Part shown: piece by piece, positions 52,443 to 61,125 of the stretch | Layout: the number at the start of each line of letters is the position of its first letter | Position numbering within the stretch: the stretch's first letter is position 1 | Source of the DNA: Streptomyces sulfonofaciens | GTDB taxonomy: Bacteria > Actinomycetota > Actinomycetes > Streptomycetales > Streptomycetaceae | Reading direction: 5' to 3' | DNA length: 64,000 bases | NCBI RefSeq assembly: GCF_014656295.1 | Contig: NZ_BNCD01000001.1 | Location: forward strand, 62,001-126,000 | Notes under the pieces: model-generated | What the model was told of the DNA's origin: nothing | The model's input: the letters and a program-made list of their open reading frames with translations, nothing else | Database searches by the model: none | Made by a program: the position numbers and the translations under genes

Positions 52443-52649
52443 CCGCACGCCCGTGGACGCGGCTGCGTGCGTCCCCGGGCCCGGGCGGGCCCGGGGGCAC
52501 CGGCCCGCCCGCGCGGGTCGGCGTCCGCCTCGGTGGCCGCCGCCCGGCCGCCCCTGCGCCGGGGGCGCGGGCGGCGCCTGCGGCGGTACACGGGCGGGCG
52601 CCGCGGGCGCTGGCGCGGGACCGCACGCCGCGGCGGGGCGCCCCGCGCT

Positions 52650-52973
52650 CTACGGCCCGGCCGACGCCGCCCCGGGTGCTGCCGGAGTGCAGCCGCGGCC
52701 GGTCGGAGCCACCGGCACGGAGGCCGCCGGCAGGCCCACACCGGCGATGCAGACGGCGAGCCCGGTGTCCTGCGCGTCATAGGTGGTGATGTCGTCGATG
52801 TCACCGTTCGCGTCGGGCGCGCACTGCTGCCTGCCGTCGGCCCCGGTGCACGTCCAGGTGAGCTCGACGCTGCTCCTGGGCACCTTCTGATGGGCCATGG
52901 AGGTACCCACGCCGAGCAGGACGCGTCCGGCCGGCGGGAAGAGGTACTGGACGGCGCGCGGGACGGCAACCAT
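52650..52973 (-). CDS. Small hypothetical protein with four cysteines
   Basis: A frame of about 107 residues with strong third-position GC bias (VELTWTCTGADGRQQCAPDA, AVCIAGVGLP). It resembles no family I know. Start at ATG 52973 with a weak ribosome-binding site. The N-terminus (PRAVQYLFPPAGRVLLGVG) is only mildly hydrophobic, so secretion is unclear. Confidence 0.5.
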   Translation of the reverse strand: MVAVPRAVQYLFPPAGRVLLGVGTSMAHQKVPRSSVELTWTCTGADGRQQCAPDANGDIDDITTYDAQDTGLAVCIAGVGLPAASVPVAPTGRGCTPAAPGAASAGP

Positions 52974-53143
52974 GCGACGACCCTGCCTCACGGGTCCGGC
53001 GGGCCGACGATGCCATCGGGGAACCGCACGAAACGGCACCGCGTACCCGCCCCGGGTTCCCCCGGCCCGCATCCTGTCGTGGCGCTCACCACCGGGCAAG
53101 GAGTTCCGCGCGCGTCATCGGGGGGGCCGGGCGGTGCGCGGGC

Positions 53144-53233
53144 TCATTTGTTGACCGCCGCCGCCACGACGACGACGGCGAACATCAGTACGAGCACACC
53201 GGCCATGATCCGGTTCCGGGTCTTGGGGTCCAC
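53144..53233 (-). CDS. 29-residue single-helix membrane micropeptide
   Basis: GTG at 53233 opens a 29-codon frame: a basic start MDPKTRNRIM followed by a hydrophobic helix (AGVLVLMFAVVVVAAAV) and NK at the C-terminus, ending at TGA 53144-53146. It begins 10 nt after the stop of thpR. The stop of thpR doubles as part of a -10-like TAACCT located 7 nt before the GTG, so it may be made either by coupling or from a leaderless transcript. Codon use fits the genome. Confidence 0.7.
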   Translation of the reverse strand: MDPKTRNRIMAGVLVLMFAVVVVAAAVNK

Positions 53234-53243
53234 ACAGGCGAGG

Positions 53244-53822
53244 TTAACCGGAGCCGCGCAGCGGCCAGCCGCCGACCTTCGTGTACCGGGGCTGCTCGCC
53301 CGGCACTCCGCTGCGCGGCAGGTCGCTGTGGACCAGCGCCAGCTCGTCGACGGTCCACCCGCGGCCGGTGAAGGCGGCCAGCTCGGTGAGATAGGGCTCC
53401 AGCCGCCGGGGCCCGCTGCTGCTCGCCAGGGTCAGGTGCGGGCGGTAGCGGCGGTGCCCGTCCATCGGCAGGCCGGCGCGGCGCGCCGCGGCCTCGGCAC
53501 GCTCGGCGAGCCGCCGCAGCACCGCGAGCTCCCCTTCGGCCCCCGCCCACAGCCGCCGCCCCTGCCCGAACTGCCCGCCGCCCCGCACGGCAAGGCGGAA
53601 CGGCGCGGTCCGTGCCGCCGCGCGTTCCAGTCGCGCCGACAGCTCCGGCAGGGTCTCCTCGGGCACCTCCCCGTAGAAGGCGAGGGTGAAGTGCCAGCCG
53701 GGCCGCTGCGTCCAGCGCAGTCCCTCACCGGCCGCCCCGCCGCGGCTGCGGAGCGAGTCGACGACGACGGCGAGCTCGTCCGCCACCGGCTCGGGCGGGA
53801 GCACTGCTGTGAAGAGTCTCAT
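53244..53822 (-). CDS. thpR: RNA 2',3'-cyclic phosphodiesterase ThpR (LigT-like)
   Basis: This 192-residue 2H-phosphoesterase carries the two HxT motifs that define the family: H44-F-T46 (WHFTLAFYG) and H129-L-T131 (RPHLTLASS). It hydrolyses RNA 2',3'-cyclic phosphate ends. Its stop TAA is embedded in the -10-like element of the downstream micropeptide gene. Confidence 0.92.
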   Translation of the reverse strand: MRLFTAVLPPEPVADELAVVVDSLRSRGGAAGEGLRWTQRPGWHFTLAFYGEVPEETLPELSARLERAAARTAPFRLAVRGGGQFGQGRRLWAGAEGELAVLRRLAERAEAAARRAGLPMDGHRRYRPHLTLASSSGPRRLEPYLTELAAFTGRGWTVDELALVHSDLPRSGVPGEQPRYTKVGGWPLRGSG

Positions 53823-53899
53823 ACGGCTACGGCGCCTCCCGGTGCTCTGCTGCCACCCCCGACGAGGGCCAGCCGCATGCTACCGGCGGAGCAGGCGCC

Positions 53900-54012
53900 C
53901 GGCGGGCGGGCACCGCATGGTGCTGCGACGGGCGGGTCCCGCATGCTGCGACGGGCGGGCACCGCATGGTGCTGCGGGCGGGCACCGCATGGTGCGGCGG
54001 GCGGGTCCCGGC
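53900..54012. repeat. Imperfect tandem repeat (about 24-bp units)
   Basis: Four to five imperfect copies of GGCGGGCACCGCATGGTGCT-like units, in variants CACCGCATGGTG and TCCCGCATG. It fills most of the 316-bp gap between thpR and the MFS gene (53823-54138), which holds no gene. Confidence 0.8.
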
Positions 54013-54138
54013 AGCCGTCGGACGGCCGGGCGCCGCACTGTGCGGTGGGCGGTGGCACGCGCGCGTGCCGGACGCCGTCCGCCCCGGCACTCCCGGCGCT
54101 GGCCCGGGGCCCGGGGTGGCAGAAGGTGCCCGGCGGCC

Positions 54139-55818
54139 CTACGCCGCCGTCGCCAGTTCCTTGCGCGGTACGAACTGCACGTGCTGCCGCCCCCGGCGCA
54201 GGTCCACCTTGATGCGCAGGTTGGCGGCGCGGACCAGCATCAGGCCGACGGCGACGGCCGCGGCGGCGCAGACCAGGCCGCCGACGCAGAAGCTGACGCG
54301 TACGCCGAAGGAGTCGGCGAGCCAGCCGAAGAGCGGGCCGCCGAGCGGGGTGCCGCCGGTGAAGACCATCATGAACAGGCTCATCACCCGGCCCCGCATC
54401 TCCGGGTCCGTGGCCATCTGCACGGACGAGTTCGCGGTGACGTTGGTGGTCATGCCGACGATGCCGATCGGCACGACCAGCACGACGAACATCCAGTACG
54501 ACGGTGCCCAGGACGCCACGGCCTCCAGGACGCCCAGCGTGAGCCCGGCGGCGATCAGCATCCGCTGCCGGGTGCTGCGGCGGCGGGCGGCGAGCAGTGC
54601 CCCGATCAGGGAGCCCGCGGCCATCAGGATGTTGAAGAGGCCGTACATCCCCACACCGCCGTGGAAGATGTCGTTGGCGTAGGCACTGAGCCAGATCGGG
54701 AAGTTGAAGGCGAAGGTGCCGACGAAGCCGATCAGGACGATCGGCCAGATCAGCTCGGGGTGTCCCGTGACGTAGTTCAGGCCCTCGCGCAGTTGGCCCT
54801 TGCGGCGCGGTGTCGGCACGATCTGGTGCAGTTCGCTCTGCCGCATCAGCAGCAGGCCGGTCAGCGGCGCCAGGAAGGACAGGCCGTTGGCGAGGAACGC
54901 CCAGCCGGGGCCGACGGCCGCGGTGAGGGCACTGGCGACGGCGGGGCCGACGAGGCGGGCGGACTGGAAGTTCGCCGAGTTCAGGCTGACGGCGTTGCGC
55001 ACCCGGTCGGGGCCGACCATCTCGGAGACGAAGGTCTGCCGGGTGGGGTTGTCGACGACCGTCACGAGGCCCGTCCAGAACGCCGCCAGGTAGACGTGCC
55101 AGACCTGGACGACGCCGCCGAGGGTGAGCCCGGCCAGCAGCAGACCGCTCAGGCTCATCGCGCTCTGGGTGCAGAAGAGCAGCTTCCGCTTGGCGAACCG
55201 GTCGGCTATGAGCCCGCCGTACAGGCCGAAGAGCAGCATCGGCAGGAACTGCATCGCGGTGGTGATGCCCACCGCCGCCGATGATCCGGTCAGGCTCAGG
55301 ACCAGCCAGTCCTGGGTGATCCGGGACATCCAGGTACCGGTGTTGGAGATGACGGCGCCGGACGCGAACAGCCGGTAGTTGCGGATGCTGAGGGAGGAGA
55401 ACATCCCGCCGCGTCCTGCGGGACGGCCGGGGTCCTTGGGGCCGTCGAGGGCGACGGCGCCGGCGCCGGGTGCGAGGCGGCGGCCACCGGTGGCGGGGCC
55501 GGCCTCGGGGGTTCCCGGGGCCGTGGTGGCGCCCTGCGGCGCGAGGGGAGCCGAGGTCGCCGGCTCCGGTGCGTCCGGGTCGGGGGCGGCATGGCCCGCG
55601 GTGCCGTCACGCGGGGTGCGGTCGCCCGCGGTGCGGTCACGCGGGGTGCCGGGCCGCCGGCGTCCGGCCGTGTCGCCGGGGTCCTTGCGCGGTGCGGCGC
55701 CCGCGTCCGCGGGGGCCCCGTCGGCCGCCGGGGACCGGGCGGGTCCCGGGGTCCGGGTGGCGCTCATCGTGTCGGGTATCGGTGCGGGGGCGGAATCTGC
55801 TCCGGATCCCGTACTCAA
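54139..55818 (-). CDS. MFS-family drug exporter with long disordered N-terminus
   Basis: This 559-residue transporter has a ~120-residue Ala/Pro/Thr-rich N-terminus followed by about 12 membrane helices (from FSSLSIRNYRLFASGAVISN). DHA3-type signals include DRFAKRKLLF, TRQTFVSEMVG and PEMRGRVMSLFMMVF. The start is TTG at 55818, with GGAGG at 9-nt spacing. A MarR regulator gene lies 93 nt upstream in the same direction, suggesting an inducible efflux unit. Confidence 0.9.
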   Translation of the reverse strand: MSTGSGADSAPAPIPDTMSATRTPGPARSPAADGAPADAGAAPRKDPGDTAGRRRPGTPRDRTAGDRTPRDGTAGHAAPDPDAPEPATSAPLAPQGATTAPGTPEAGPATGGRRLAPGAGAVALDGPKDPGRPAGRGGMFSSLSIRNYRLFASGAVISNTGTWMSRITQDWLVLSLTGSSAAVGITTAMQFLPMLLFGLYGGLIADRFAKRKLLFCTQSAMSLSGLLLAGLTLGGVVQVWHVYLAAFWTGLVTVVDNPTRQTFVSEMVGPDRVRNAVSLNSANFQSARLVGPAVASALTAAVGPGWAFLANGLSFLAPLTGLLLMRQSELHQIVPTPRRKGQLREGLNYVTGHPELIWPIVLIGFVGTFAFNFPIWLSAYANDIFHGGVGMYGLFNILMAAGSLIGALLAARRRSTRQRMLIAAGLTLGVLEAVASWAPSYWMFVVLVVPIGIVGMTTNVTANSSVQMATDPEMRGRVMSLFMMVFTGGTPLGGPLFGWLADSFGVRVSFCVGGLVCAAAAVAVGLMLVRAANLRIKVDLRRGRQHVQFVPRKELATAA

Positions 55819-55911
55819 AAGGGTTCGCCTCCTCGGCGCTGGGGCACGCAGGGTGTGCCGTGTCGGATGCGGGGTGCGGGGGGCGGTCGGGGGCTCACGG
55901 GGTGCACGGGG

Positions 55912-56349
55912 TCAGAGGTGCGCCAGCTTCTCCAGGACCGGGGCGGCGACGCGCAGCTTCGCCCACTCCTCCTCGTCGAGGCCGGCCGCCAGGTCCGCCA
56001 GCCAGGTGTTCCGCCGGCGGCGGCTCTCCTCCAGCATGGCCTCCGCGCGCTCGGTCTGCGTGACGACCTTCTGGCGCCGGTCCTCGGGATGCGGGTCGAG
56101 ACGGACCAGGCCCTTGGCCTCCAGCAGCGCCACGATGCGCGTCATCGACGGCGGCTGCACATGCTCCTTTCGGGCGAGCTCGCCCGGTGTGGCGGTGCCA
56201 CAGCGGGCCAGGGTGCCGAGCACCGACATCTCGGTCGGGCTCAGCGACTCGTCGACCCGCTGGTGCTTGAGTCGACGCGACAGGCGCATGACCGCGGAAC
56301 GCAGTGCGTTCACGGCGTCGGCGTCGTCGCCCAGGGAAAGATCCGGCAT
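55912..56349 (-). CDS. MarR-family transcriptional regulator
   Basis: This 145-residue winged-helix regulator has the recognition region (GELARKEHVQPPSMTRIVAL) and wing (PHPEDRRQKVVTQTE) of the MarR family. It lies directly upstream of an MFS exporter. A 34-bp inverted repeat starts 2 nt before its ATG and should be the autoregulatory operator. A TACTCT at 7 nt from the ATG suggests a leaderless transcript. Confidence 0.92.
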   Translation of the reverse strand: MPDLSLGDDADAVNALRSAVMRLSRRLKHQRVDESLSPTEMSVLGTLARCGTATPGELARKEHVQPPSMTRIVALLEAKGLVRLDPHPEDRRQKVVTQTERAEAMLEESRRRRNTWLADLAAGLDEEEWAKLRVAAPVLEKLAHL

Positions 56350-56350
56350 A

Positions 56351-56384
56351 GTCTTTAGAGTAACTCATTACTCTGGCTAAAGAC
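56351..56384. promoter_or_regulatory. Nested inverted repeat, MarR operator
   Basis: Outer arms GTCTTTAG (56351-56358) and CTAAAGAC (56377-56384) enclose AGAGTAACTCATTACTCT (56357-56374), a perfect 7-bp inverted repeat with 4-nt centre. It covers the -10-like TACTCT of marR and ends 2 nt before its ATG. Confidence 0.65.
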
Positions 56385-56512
56385 CACCGTGACACGCGCC
56401 GCCTGCACCGCGATGCCCGTCAGGGCCGCCAGGGAACCCCCAGCTCACCCGTACGAGTGATGCGGCCGCGGAAAGCGACACCGGGCCCGGGCCGCCCCCG
56501 GCCCTCGTGCCC

Positions 56513-56677
56513 ATGGGGCCCCGCGCCCTCGGCCCGCGGCCGGACGGCCCGCTCCTCGAACCCCTGCGGAGGCAGGCCGCCACAAGGGGCACGACCGTGC
56601 GGGACCACGTCACCCGGCTGCTCGTGCGGGGCGACTTCGACGAACGTCAGGTGAGCCCGAGCGCCGGCATCAGGTAG
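56513..56677 (+). CDS. Doubtful 54-codon ORF, ribbon-helix-helix-like C-terminus
   Basis: The frame has coding-like third-position bias and encodes LLEPLRRQAATRGTTVRDHV and TRLLVRGDFDERQ, reminiscent of an RHH or antitoxin helix pair. It overlaps the 3' end of the NCS2 gene by 31 nt on the opposite strand and lacks a ribosome-binding site. It may be a decayed gene or chance. Confidence 0.2.
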   Translation: MGPRALGPRPDGPLLEPLRRQAATRGTTVRDHVTRLLVRGDFDERQVSPSAGIR

Positions 56678-58077
56678 TAGAAGCCGAAGATCACCGCGAC
56701 CACGTACATCGGCAGCGGCACCTCGCGCCCGCGCCCCGCCACCAGACGCAGCACCACGAACGTGATGAATCCCATCCCGATGCCGTTGGTGATCGAGTAG
56801 GTGAACGGCATCACGAGCATCGTCACGAACGCCGGCACGGCGATCGTGAAGTCGCTCCAGTCGATCTCGCGGATCGACCCGGCGAAGATCAGGAAGCCGA
56901 CGGTGAGCAGGGCGGGGGTGGCCGCCTGCGAGGGCACCATCGTGGCCAGCGGCGTCAGGAAGAGGGCGAGCACGAAGAGGCCGCCGGTGACCAGGTTGGC
57001 GAAGCCGGTGCGGGCTCCCTCGCCGACACCGGCGGTCGACTCCACGAAGCAGGTGTTGGCCGAGGAGGACGAGGCGCCTCCGACGGCCACGGCTATGCCG
57101 TCCACGAAGAGCACGCGGTTGATGCCCGGCACGTTGTCGTGGGCGTCGGTGAGGCCGGCCTCGTCGCTGACGCCCATGATCGTGCCCATCGCGTCGAAGA
57201 AGCTCGACAGCAGTACGGTGAACACGAAGAGCACACCGGTGAGCACCCCGACCTTGCCGAAGCCGCCGAACAGGCTGACCTTCCCGATCAGCCCGAAGTC
57301 CGGACTGGCCACCGGGTTGCCCGGCCACTTCGGCGCGGTCAGGCCCCAGGACGGCACGTGTGCGACTGCTTCGATCACCATCGCGAGCACCGTCATGGCG
57401 ACGATGCTGATCAGGATCGCCCCCGGCACCCTGCGCACCAGCAGGCCCAGGGTGAGCAGCACGCCCAGCGCGAAGACCAGCACCGGCCAGCCGTCCAGCC
57501 GGCCGTCCGTGCCGAGCTGGAGCGGCACGGTGGTCTGGGCGACGTCCGGGATGCGGGTGACGAAGCCGGAGTCCACCAGCCCGATCAGCATGATGAACAG
57601 GCCGATGCCGATGGCGATGCCCTTGCGCAGACCGTGCGGCACCGCGTTCATCACCCGCTCGCGCAGGCCCGTGGCGACCAGCAGCATCACCACGAAGCCG
57701 GCCAGCACCACCATGCCCATGGCGTCCGGCCAGGTCATCCGCGGTGCCAACTGGAGCGCCACGACCGTGTTCACACCGAGACCGGCCGCGAGGGCGATGG
57801 GGACGTTGCCGAGCACGCCCATCAGCAGCGTGGTGAACGCGGCGGCCAGGGCGGTCGCGGTGACCAACTGGCCGTTGTCGAGGTGGTGCCCGTTCATGTC
57901 CTTGGCGCTGCTGAGGATGATCGGGTTCAGCACGATGATGTAGGCCATCGCGAAGAAGGTGGCGAAGCCGCCCCGGATCTCGCGGGCGTAGCTGGAGCCC
58001 CGTTCGGAGATCTTGAAGTAGCGGTCGATCGCGTCCCGCGAGGGCTTGGTGGCCGTGGCGGTGGGCGGGTTCGGCAT
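56647..58077 (-). CDS. NCS2/AzgA-type purine permease
   Basis: This 476-residue membrane protein is of the adenine/guanine/hypoxanthine permease type (RYFKISERGSSYAREIRGGF, TFFAMAYIIVLNPIILS, GLGVNTVVA, FFDAMGTIMGVSDEAG, GGASSSSANTCFVESTAGVG). About 12-14 helices. It would import purine bases by proton symport. The ATG at 58077 is the only sensible start. Confidence 0.93.
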   Translation of the reverse strand: MPNPPTATATKPSRDAIDRYFKISERGSSYAREIRGGFATFFAMAYIIVLNPIILSSAKDMNGHHLDNGQLVTATALAAAFTTLLMGVLGNVPIALAAGLGVNTVVALQLAPRMTWPDAMGMVVLAGFVVMLLVATGLRERVMNAVPHGLRKGIAIGIGLFIMLIGLVDSGFVTRIPDVAQTTVPLQLGTDGRLDGWPVLVFALGVLLTLGLLVRRVPGAILISIVAMTVLAMVIEAVAHVPSWGLTAPKWPGNPVASPDFGLIGKVSLFGGFGKVGVLTGVLFVFTVLLSSFFDAMGTIMGVSDEAGLTDAHDNVPGINRVLFVDGIAVAVGGASSSSANTCFVESTAGVGEGARTGFANLVTGGLFVLALFLTPLATMVPSQAATPALLTVGFLIFAGSIREIDWSDFTIAVPAFVTMLVMPFTYSITNGIGMGFITFVVLRLVAGRGREVPLPMYVVAVIFGFYYLMPALGLT

Positions 58078-58280
58078 GCGGGGACCTCGGGGCTCGGAAG
58101 GGGGGGCCGACGCTGTTTATAGCGGTCGGGTGCTACCCGTACCAGCGCGGGATCGTTTCGGTATGAATACATCACGGACCCCCGCCGCTGCCCGCGCCCG
58201 GGGTCCCGTCGCGCCGGTGCGGGCCGCCGCCCGGCGCCGGGGCAGGCGGGGGGCGCGGGAAGGCGCCGTAAGCTGCGGGT

Positions 58281-58565
58281 ATGCGTGGAGTCCCCAGATC
58301 CTTCCGGCAGCCCATCCGGCACGAGGCGCCCGACCCGCTGGAGGGTCCCGTCGTCGCCACCGTCACCGGCGGCACCCTCGTCTGGTTCGTCCTCTTCCTC
58401 GCCCAGCTCCCCTTCTACGGCTGGTTCCGCTCCCACGGCCACACCTGGTGGCTGTGGACCTGCCTCACCGGCGCCGCACTGGGCACCTTCGGCATCTGGT
58501 ACGTCCGCCGCAGGGACGCCGCGATCAAGCGGGCGGCCCTGAGCCGGGACGCCCGCGACCAGTAG
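58281..58565 (+). CDS. DUF2530 small membrane protein
   Basis: A 94-residue protein with two membrane helices (VATVTGGTLVWFVLFLAQLP and a second around TCLTGAALGTFGIWYV) and a basic C-terminus. It matches the actinobacterial DUF2530 family of unknown function. TAAGCT lies 6 nt before the ATG and no ribosome-binding site is visible, so a leaderless transcript is likely. Confidence 0.82.
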   Translation: MRGVPRSFRQPIRHEAPDPLEGPVVATVTGGTLVWFVLFLAQLPFYGWFRSHGHTWWLWTCLTGAALGTFGIWYVRRRDAAIKRAALSRDARDQ

Positions 58566-58666
58566 CGGCGGACGGCAGGCCGGGCGAGGGGGCGGACCAC
58601 CCGCCGAGCGGCGCCAACCGCGCATTCAACGCGTCAACCGCCATCTCCCCCCGTACCGTCGGATCC

Positions 58667-61081
58667 ATGGCGCCGAACCACCCGGGCGGGGAACTCGCCC
58701 CCGTACCCCCGGACGGCAGGCGCGCCCGCGGTCTCACCGCGGCCCAGGTCGCCGAGCGCACCGCACGCGGCGAGGTCAACGACGTCCCCCTGCGCTCCAG
58801 CCGCTCCACCGCCGACATCGTCCGCGCCAACGTCCTCACCCGCTTCAACGCGATCATCGGCGTCCTCTGGCTGGTCATGCTGGTGGTGGCCCCGGTCCAG
58901 GACAGCCTCTTCGGCTATGTGATCCTCGCCAACACCGGCATCGGCATCCTCCAGGAGCTGCGCGCCAAGAAGACCCTGGACAGCCTGGCCGTCGTCGGCG
59001 AGGCCAGACCCACGGTCCGCAGGGACGGCGCCACCGAGCGGATCAGCACCGCGGGGCTCGTGCTCGGTGACGTGATCGAGATCGGGCCCGGCGAGAAGAT
59101 CGCGGTGGACGGGAGGTGCCTGGAGGCCGACGGCCTGGAGGTCGACGAGTCGCTGCTCACCGGCGAGCCCGAACCCGCCGTGAAGCAGCCCGGCGACGAG
59201 CTGCTGTCCGGCAGCTTCGTGGTCGCGGGCACCGGCGCGTTCACCGCCACCAAGGTCGGCCGCGAGGCGTACGCGGCCCGGCTCACCGAGGAGGCGTCCC
59301 GCTTCACCCTGGTCCACTCGGAGCTGCGCAGCGGCGTCTCCGTGATCCTCAAGTACGTCGCCTGGATGATGGTTCCGACCGCGCTCGCGCTGGCCGTCAG
59401 CCAGCTCGTGGCGTACGGCAGGGACTTCAAGGGCTCCGTGGCGCGCGCCGTGGGCGGCATCGTGCCGATGGTGCCGGAGGGCCTGGTGCTGCTGACGTCC
59501 GTGGCCTTCGCGATCGGCGTCATCCGGCTGGGCCGCCACCGCTGCCTGGTGCAGGAGCTGCCTGCGATCGAGGGCCTGGCCCGGGTGGACACCGTCTGCC
59601 TGGACAAGACGGGCACGCTCACCGAGGGCGGTGTGAGCGTCACCGAGCTGCGCACCCTGGACGGCAGCGACGAGCGGGAGGTCCGCGCGGTGCTGGCCGC
59701 GCTGGGCGGCACCGACCCGCGGCCGAACGCGAGCCTGCGCGCCATCATCGAGGCCTTCCCCGAGGCCCGCCCCGGTGGCCGCCCGCCCGCCGGGCCCGCC
59801 GCACCGGTCCTGCCGTTCTCCTCCGCCCGCGGCTACAGCGCGGCGACCCTGGACGGCGGCGAGGCCCCCCGCACCTGGCTGCTCGGCGCGCCCGACGTGC
59901 TGCTGCCGGCCGCGCACCCCCAGCTCGCCGCCGCCGCGCGCCTGGACGAACAGGGCCTGCGCGTGCTGCTGCTCGCCCGGGCCGCCCGGGGCCGCGGCGC
60001 GCACGACCCCGACGTCGCGGCGGGCGCCCGTCCCGCCGCCCTCGTCGTCCTGGAACAGCGGCTGCGCCCGGACGCGCCGGACGTCCTGCGGTACTTCGTG
60101 GCCGAGCGGGTCGGCACGAAGGTGCTCTCCGGCGACAACGCCGTCTCGGTCGGCGCGGTCGCGGCCAGGCTGGGCCTGCCCGGCGCCGAAGACCCCCTCG
60201 ACGCACGGACGCTGCCCGACGACCCGGACGGCATGGCCGAAGCCGTCGAGAGGGGCACCGTCTTCGGGCGGGTCGCCCCGCGGCAGAAGCAGGCGATGGT
60301 CGGCGCGCTCCAGTCCCGCGGCCATGTGGTGGCGATGACCGGTGACGGCGTGAACGACGTCCTGGCGCTGAAGGACGCCGACATCGGCGTCTCCATGGGC
60401 TCCGGGTCCGAGGCGACCCGGGCCGTGGCGCAGGTGGTGCTGCTCGACGACAGCTTCGCGGCGCTGCCCGCGGTGGTGGCCGAGGGCCGCCGCGTCATCG
60501 GGAACATCACCCGGGTCGCCACGCTCTTCCTGCTGAAGACCGTCTACTCCGTGCTGCTCGCCGTCCTGGTGGTCCTCTTCCGGGTGGAGTACCCGTTCCT
60601 GCCGCGCCATCTGACGCTGCTGGCCACCCTCACCATCGGCGTCCCGGCGTTCCTCCTCGCGCTGGCGCCCAACACCGAGCGGGCCAGGCCGCACTTCGTG
60701 CGGCAGGTCATGCGGTACGCGCTGCCGGGCGGCGTCCTCATGGGCGCGGCCACCTTCGCCACCTACATGCTGGCCCGCGGCCACTACACGGGCCCCGGCG
60801 CCCTCACCGCGGAGACCAGCGCTGCCACGCTCACCCTCTTCCTGGTCTCGCTGTGGGTGCTGGCCATCGTCGCCCGCCCGTACACGTGGTGGCGGATCTG
60901 CCTGGTGCCGGCCATGGGCCTGTGCTTCCTGCTGGTGCTGACCGTGCCGGAACTCCAGCGGTTCTTCGCGCTGAAGCTGATCGGCATGGCCGTGCCGTGG
61001 GCGGCGGTGGCCGTCGCGGTGGTGGCGTCGGCCGGCCTGGAGCTCGTGTGGCGGAGGGCCGGCCGACGCGCCACCGTCTGA
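58667..61081 (+). CDS. CtpE-like cation-transporting P-type ATPase
   Basis: This 804-residue P-type ATPase has the phosphatase loop LTGEP (164-168), the M4 motif PEGL (270-273), phosphorylation site DKTGT (Asp313) and hinge TGDGVND. There is no N-terminal heavy-metal domain and no CPC motif, so it is not a copper or zinc pump. The PEGL type and overall layout resemble mycobacterial CtpE, implicated in calcium transport. TACCGT lies 7 nt before the ATG and no ribosome-binding site is seen, suggesting a leaderless mRNA. Confidence 0.9.
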   Translation: MAPNHPGGELAPVPPDGRRARGLTAAQVAERTARGEVNDVPLRSSRSTADIVRANVLTRFNAIIGVLWLVMLVVAPVQDSLFGYVILANTGIGILQELRAKKTLDSLAVVGEARPTVRRDGATERISTAGLVLGDVIEIGPGEKIAVDGRCLEADGLEVDESLLTGEPEPAVKQPGDELLSGSFVVAGTGAFTATKVGREAYAARLTEEASRFTLVHSELRSGVSVILKYVAWMMVPTALALAVSQLVAYGRDFKGSVARAVGGIVPMVPEGLVLLTSVAFAIGVIRLGRHRCLVQELPAIEGLARVDTVCLDKTGTLTEGGVSVTELRTLDGSDEREVRAVLAALGGTDPRPNASLRAIIEAFPEARPGGRPPAGPAAPVLPFSSARGYSAATLDGGEAPRTWLLGAPDVLLPAAHPQLAAAARLDEQGLRVLLLARAARGRGAHDPDVAAGARPAALVVLEQRLRPDAPDVLRYFVAERVGTKVLSGDNAVSVGAVAARLGLPGAEDPLDARTLPDDPDGMAEAVERGTVFGRVAPRQKQAMVGALQSRGHVVAMTGDGVNDVLALKDADIGVSMGSGSEATRAVAQVVLLDDSFAALPAVVAEGRRVIGNITRVATLFLLKTVYSVLLAVLVVLFRVEYPFLPRHLTLLATLTIGVPAFLLALAPNTERARPHFVRQVMRYALPGGVLMGAATFATYMLARGHYTGPGALTAETSAATLTLFLVSLWVLAIVARPYTWWRICLVPAMGLCFLLVLTVPELQRFFALKLIGMAVPWAAVAVAVVASAGLELVWRRAGRRATV

Positions 61082-61125
61082 GCGGAGCACCGCAGTGGCG
61101 CGGGCCGGCCCCCGCCGGGCGGTGG

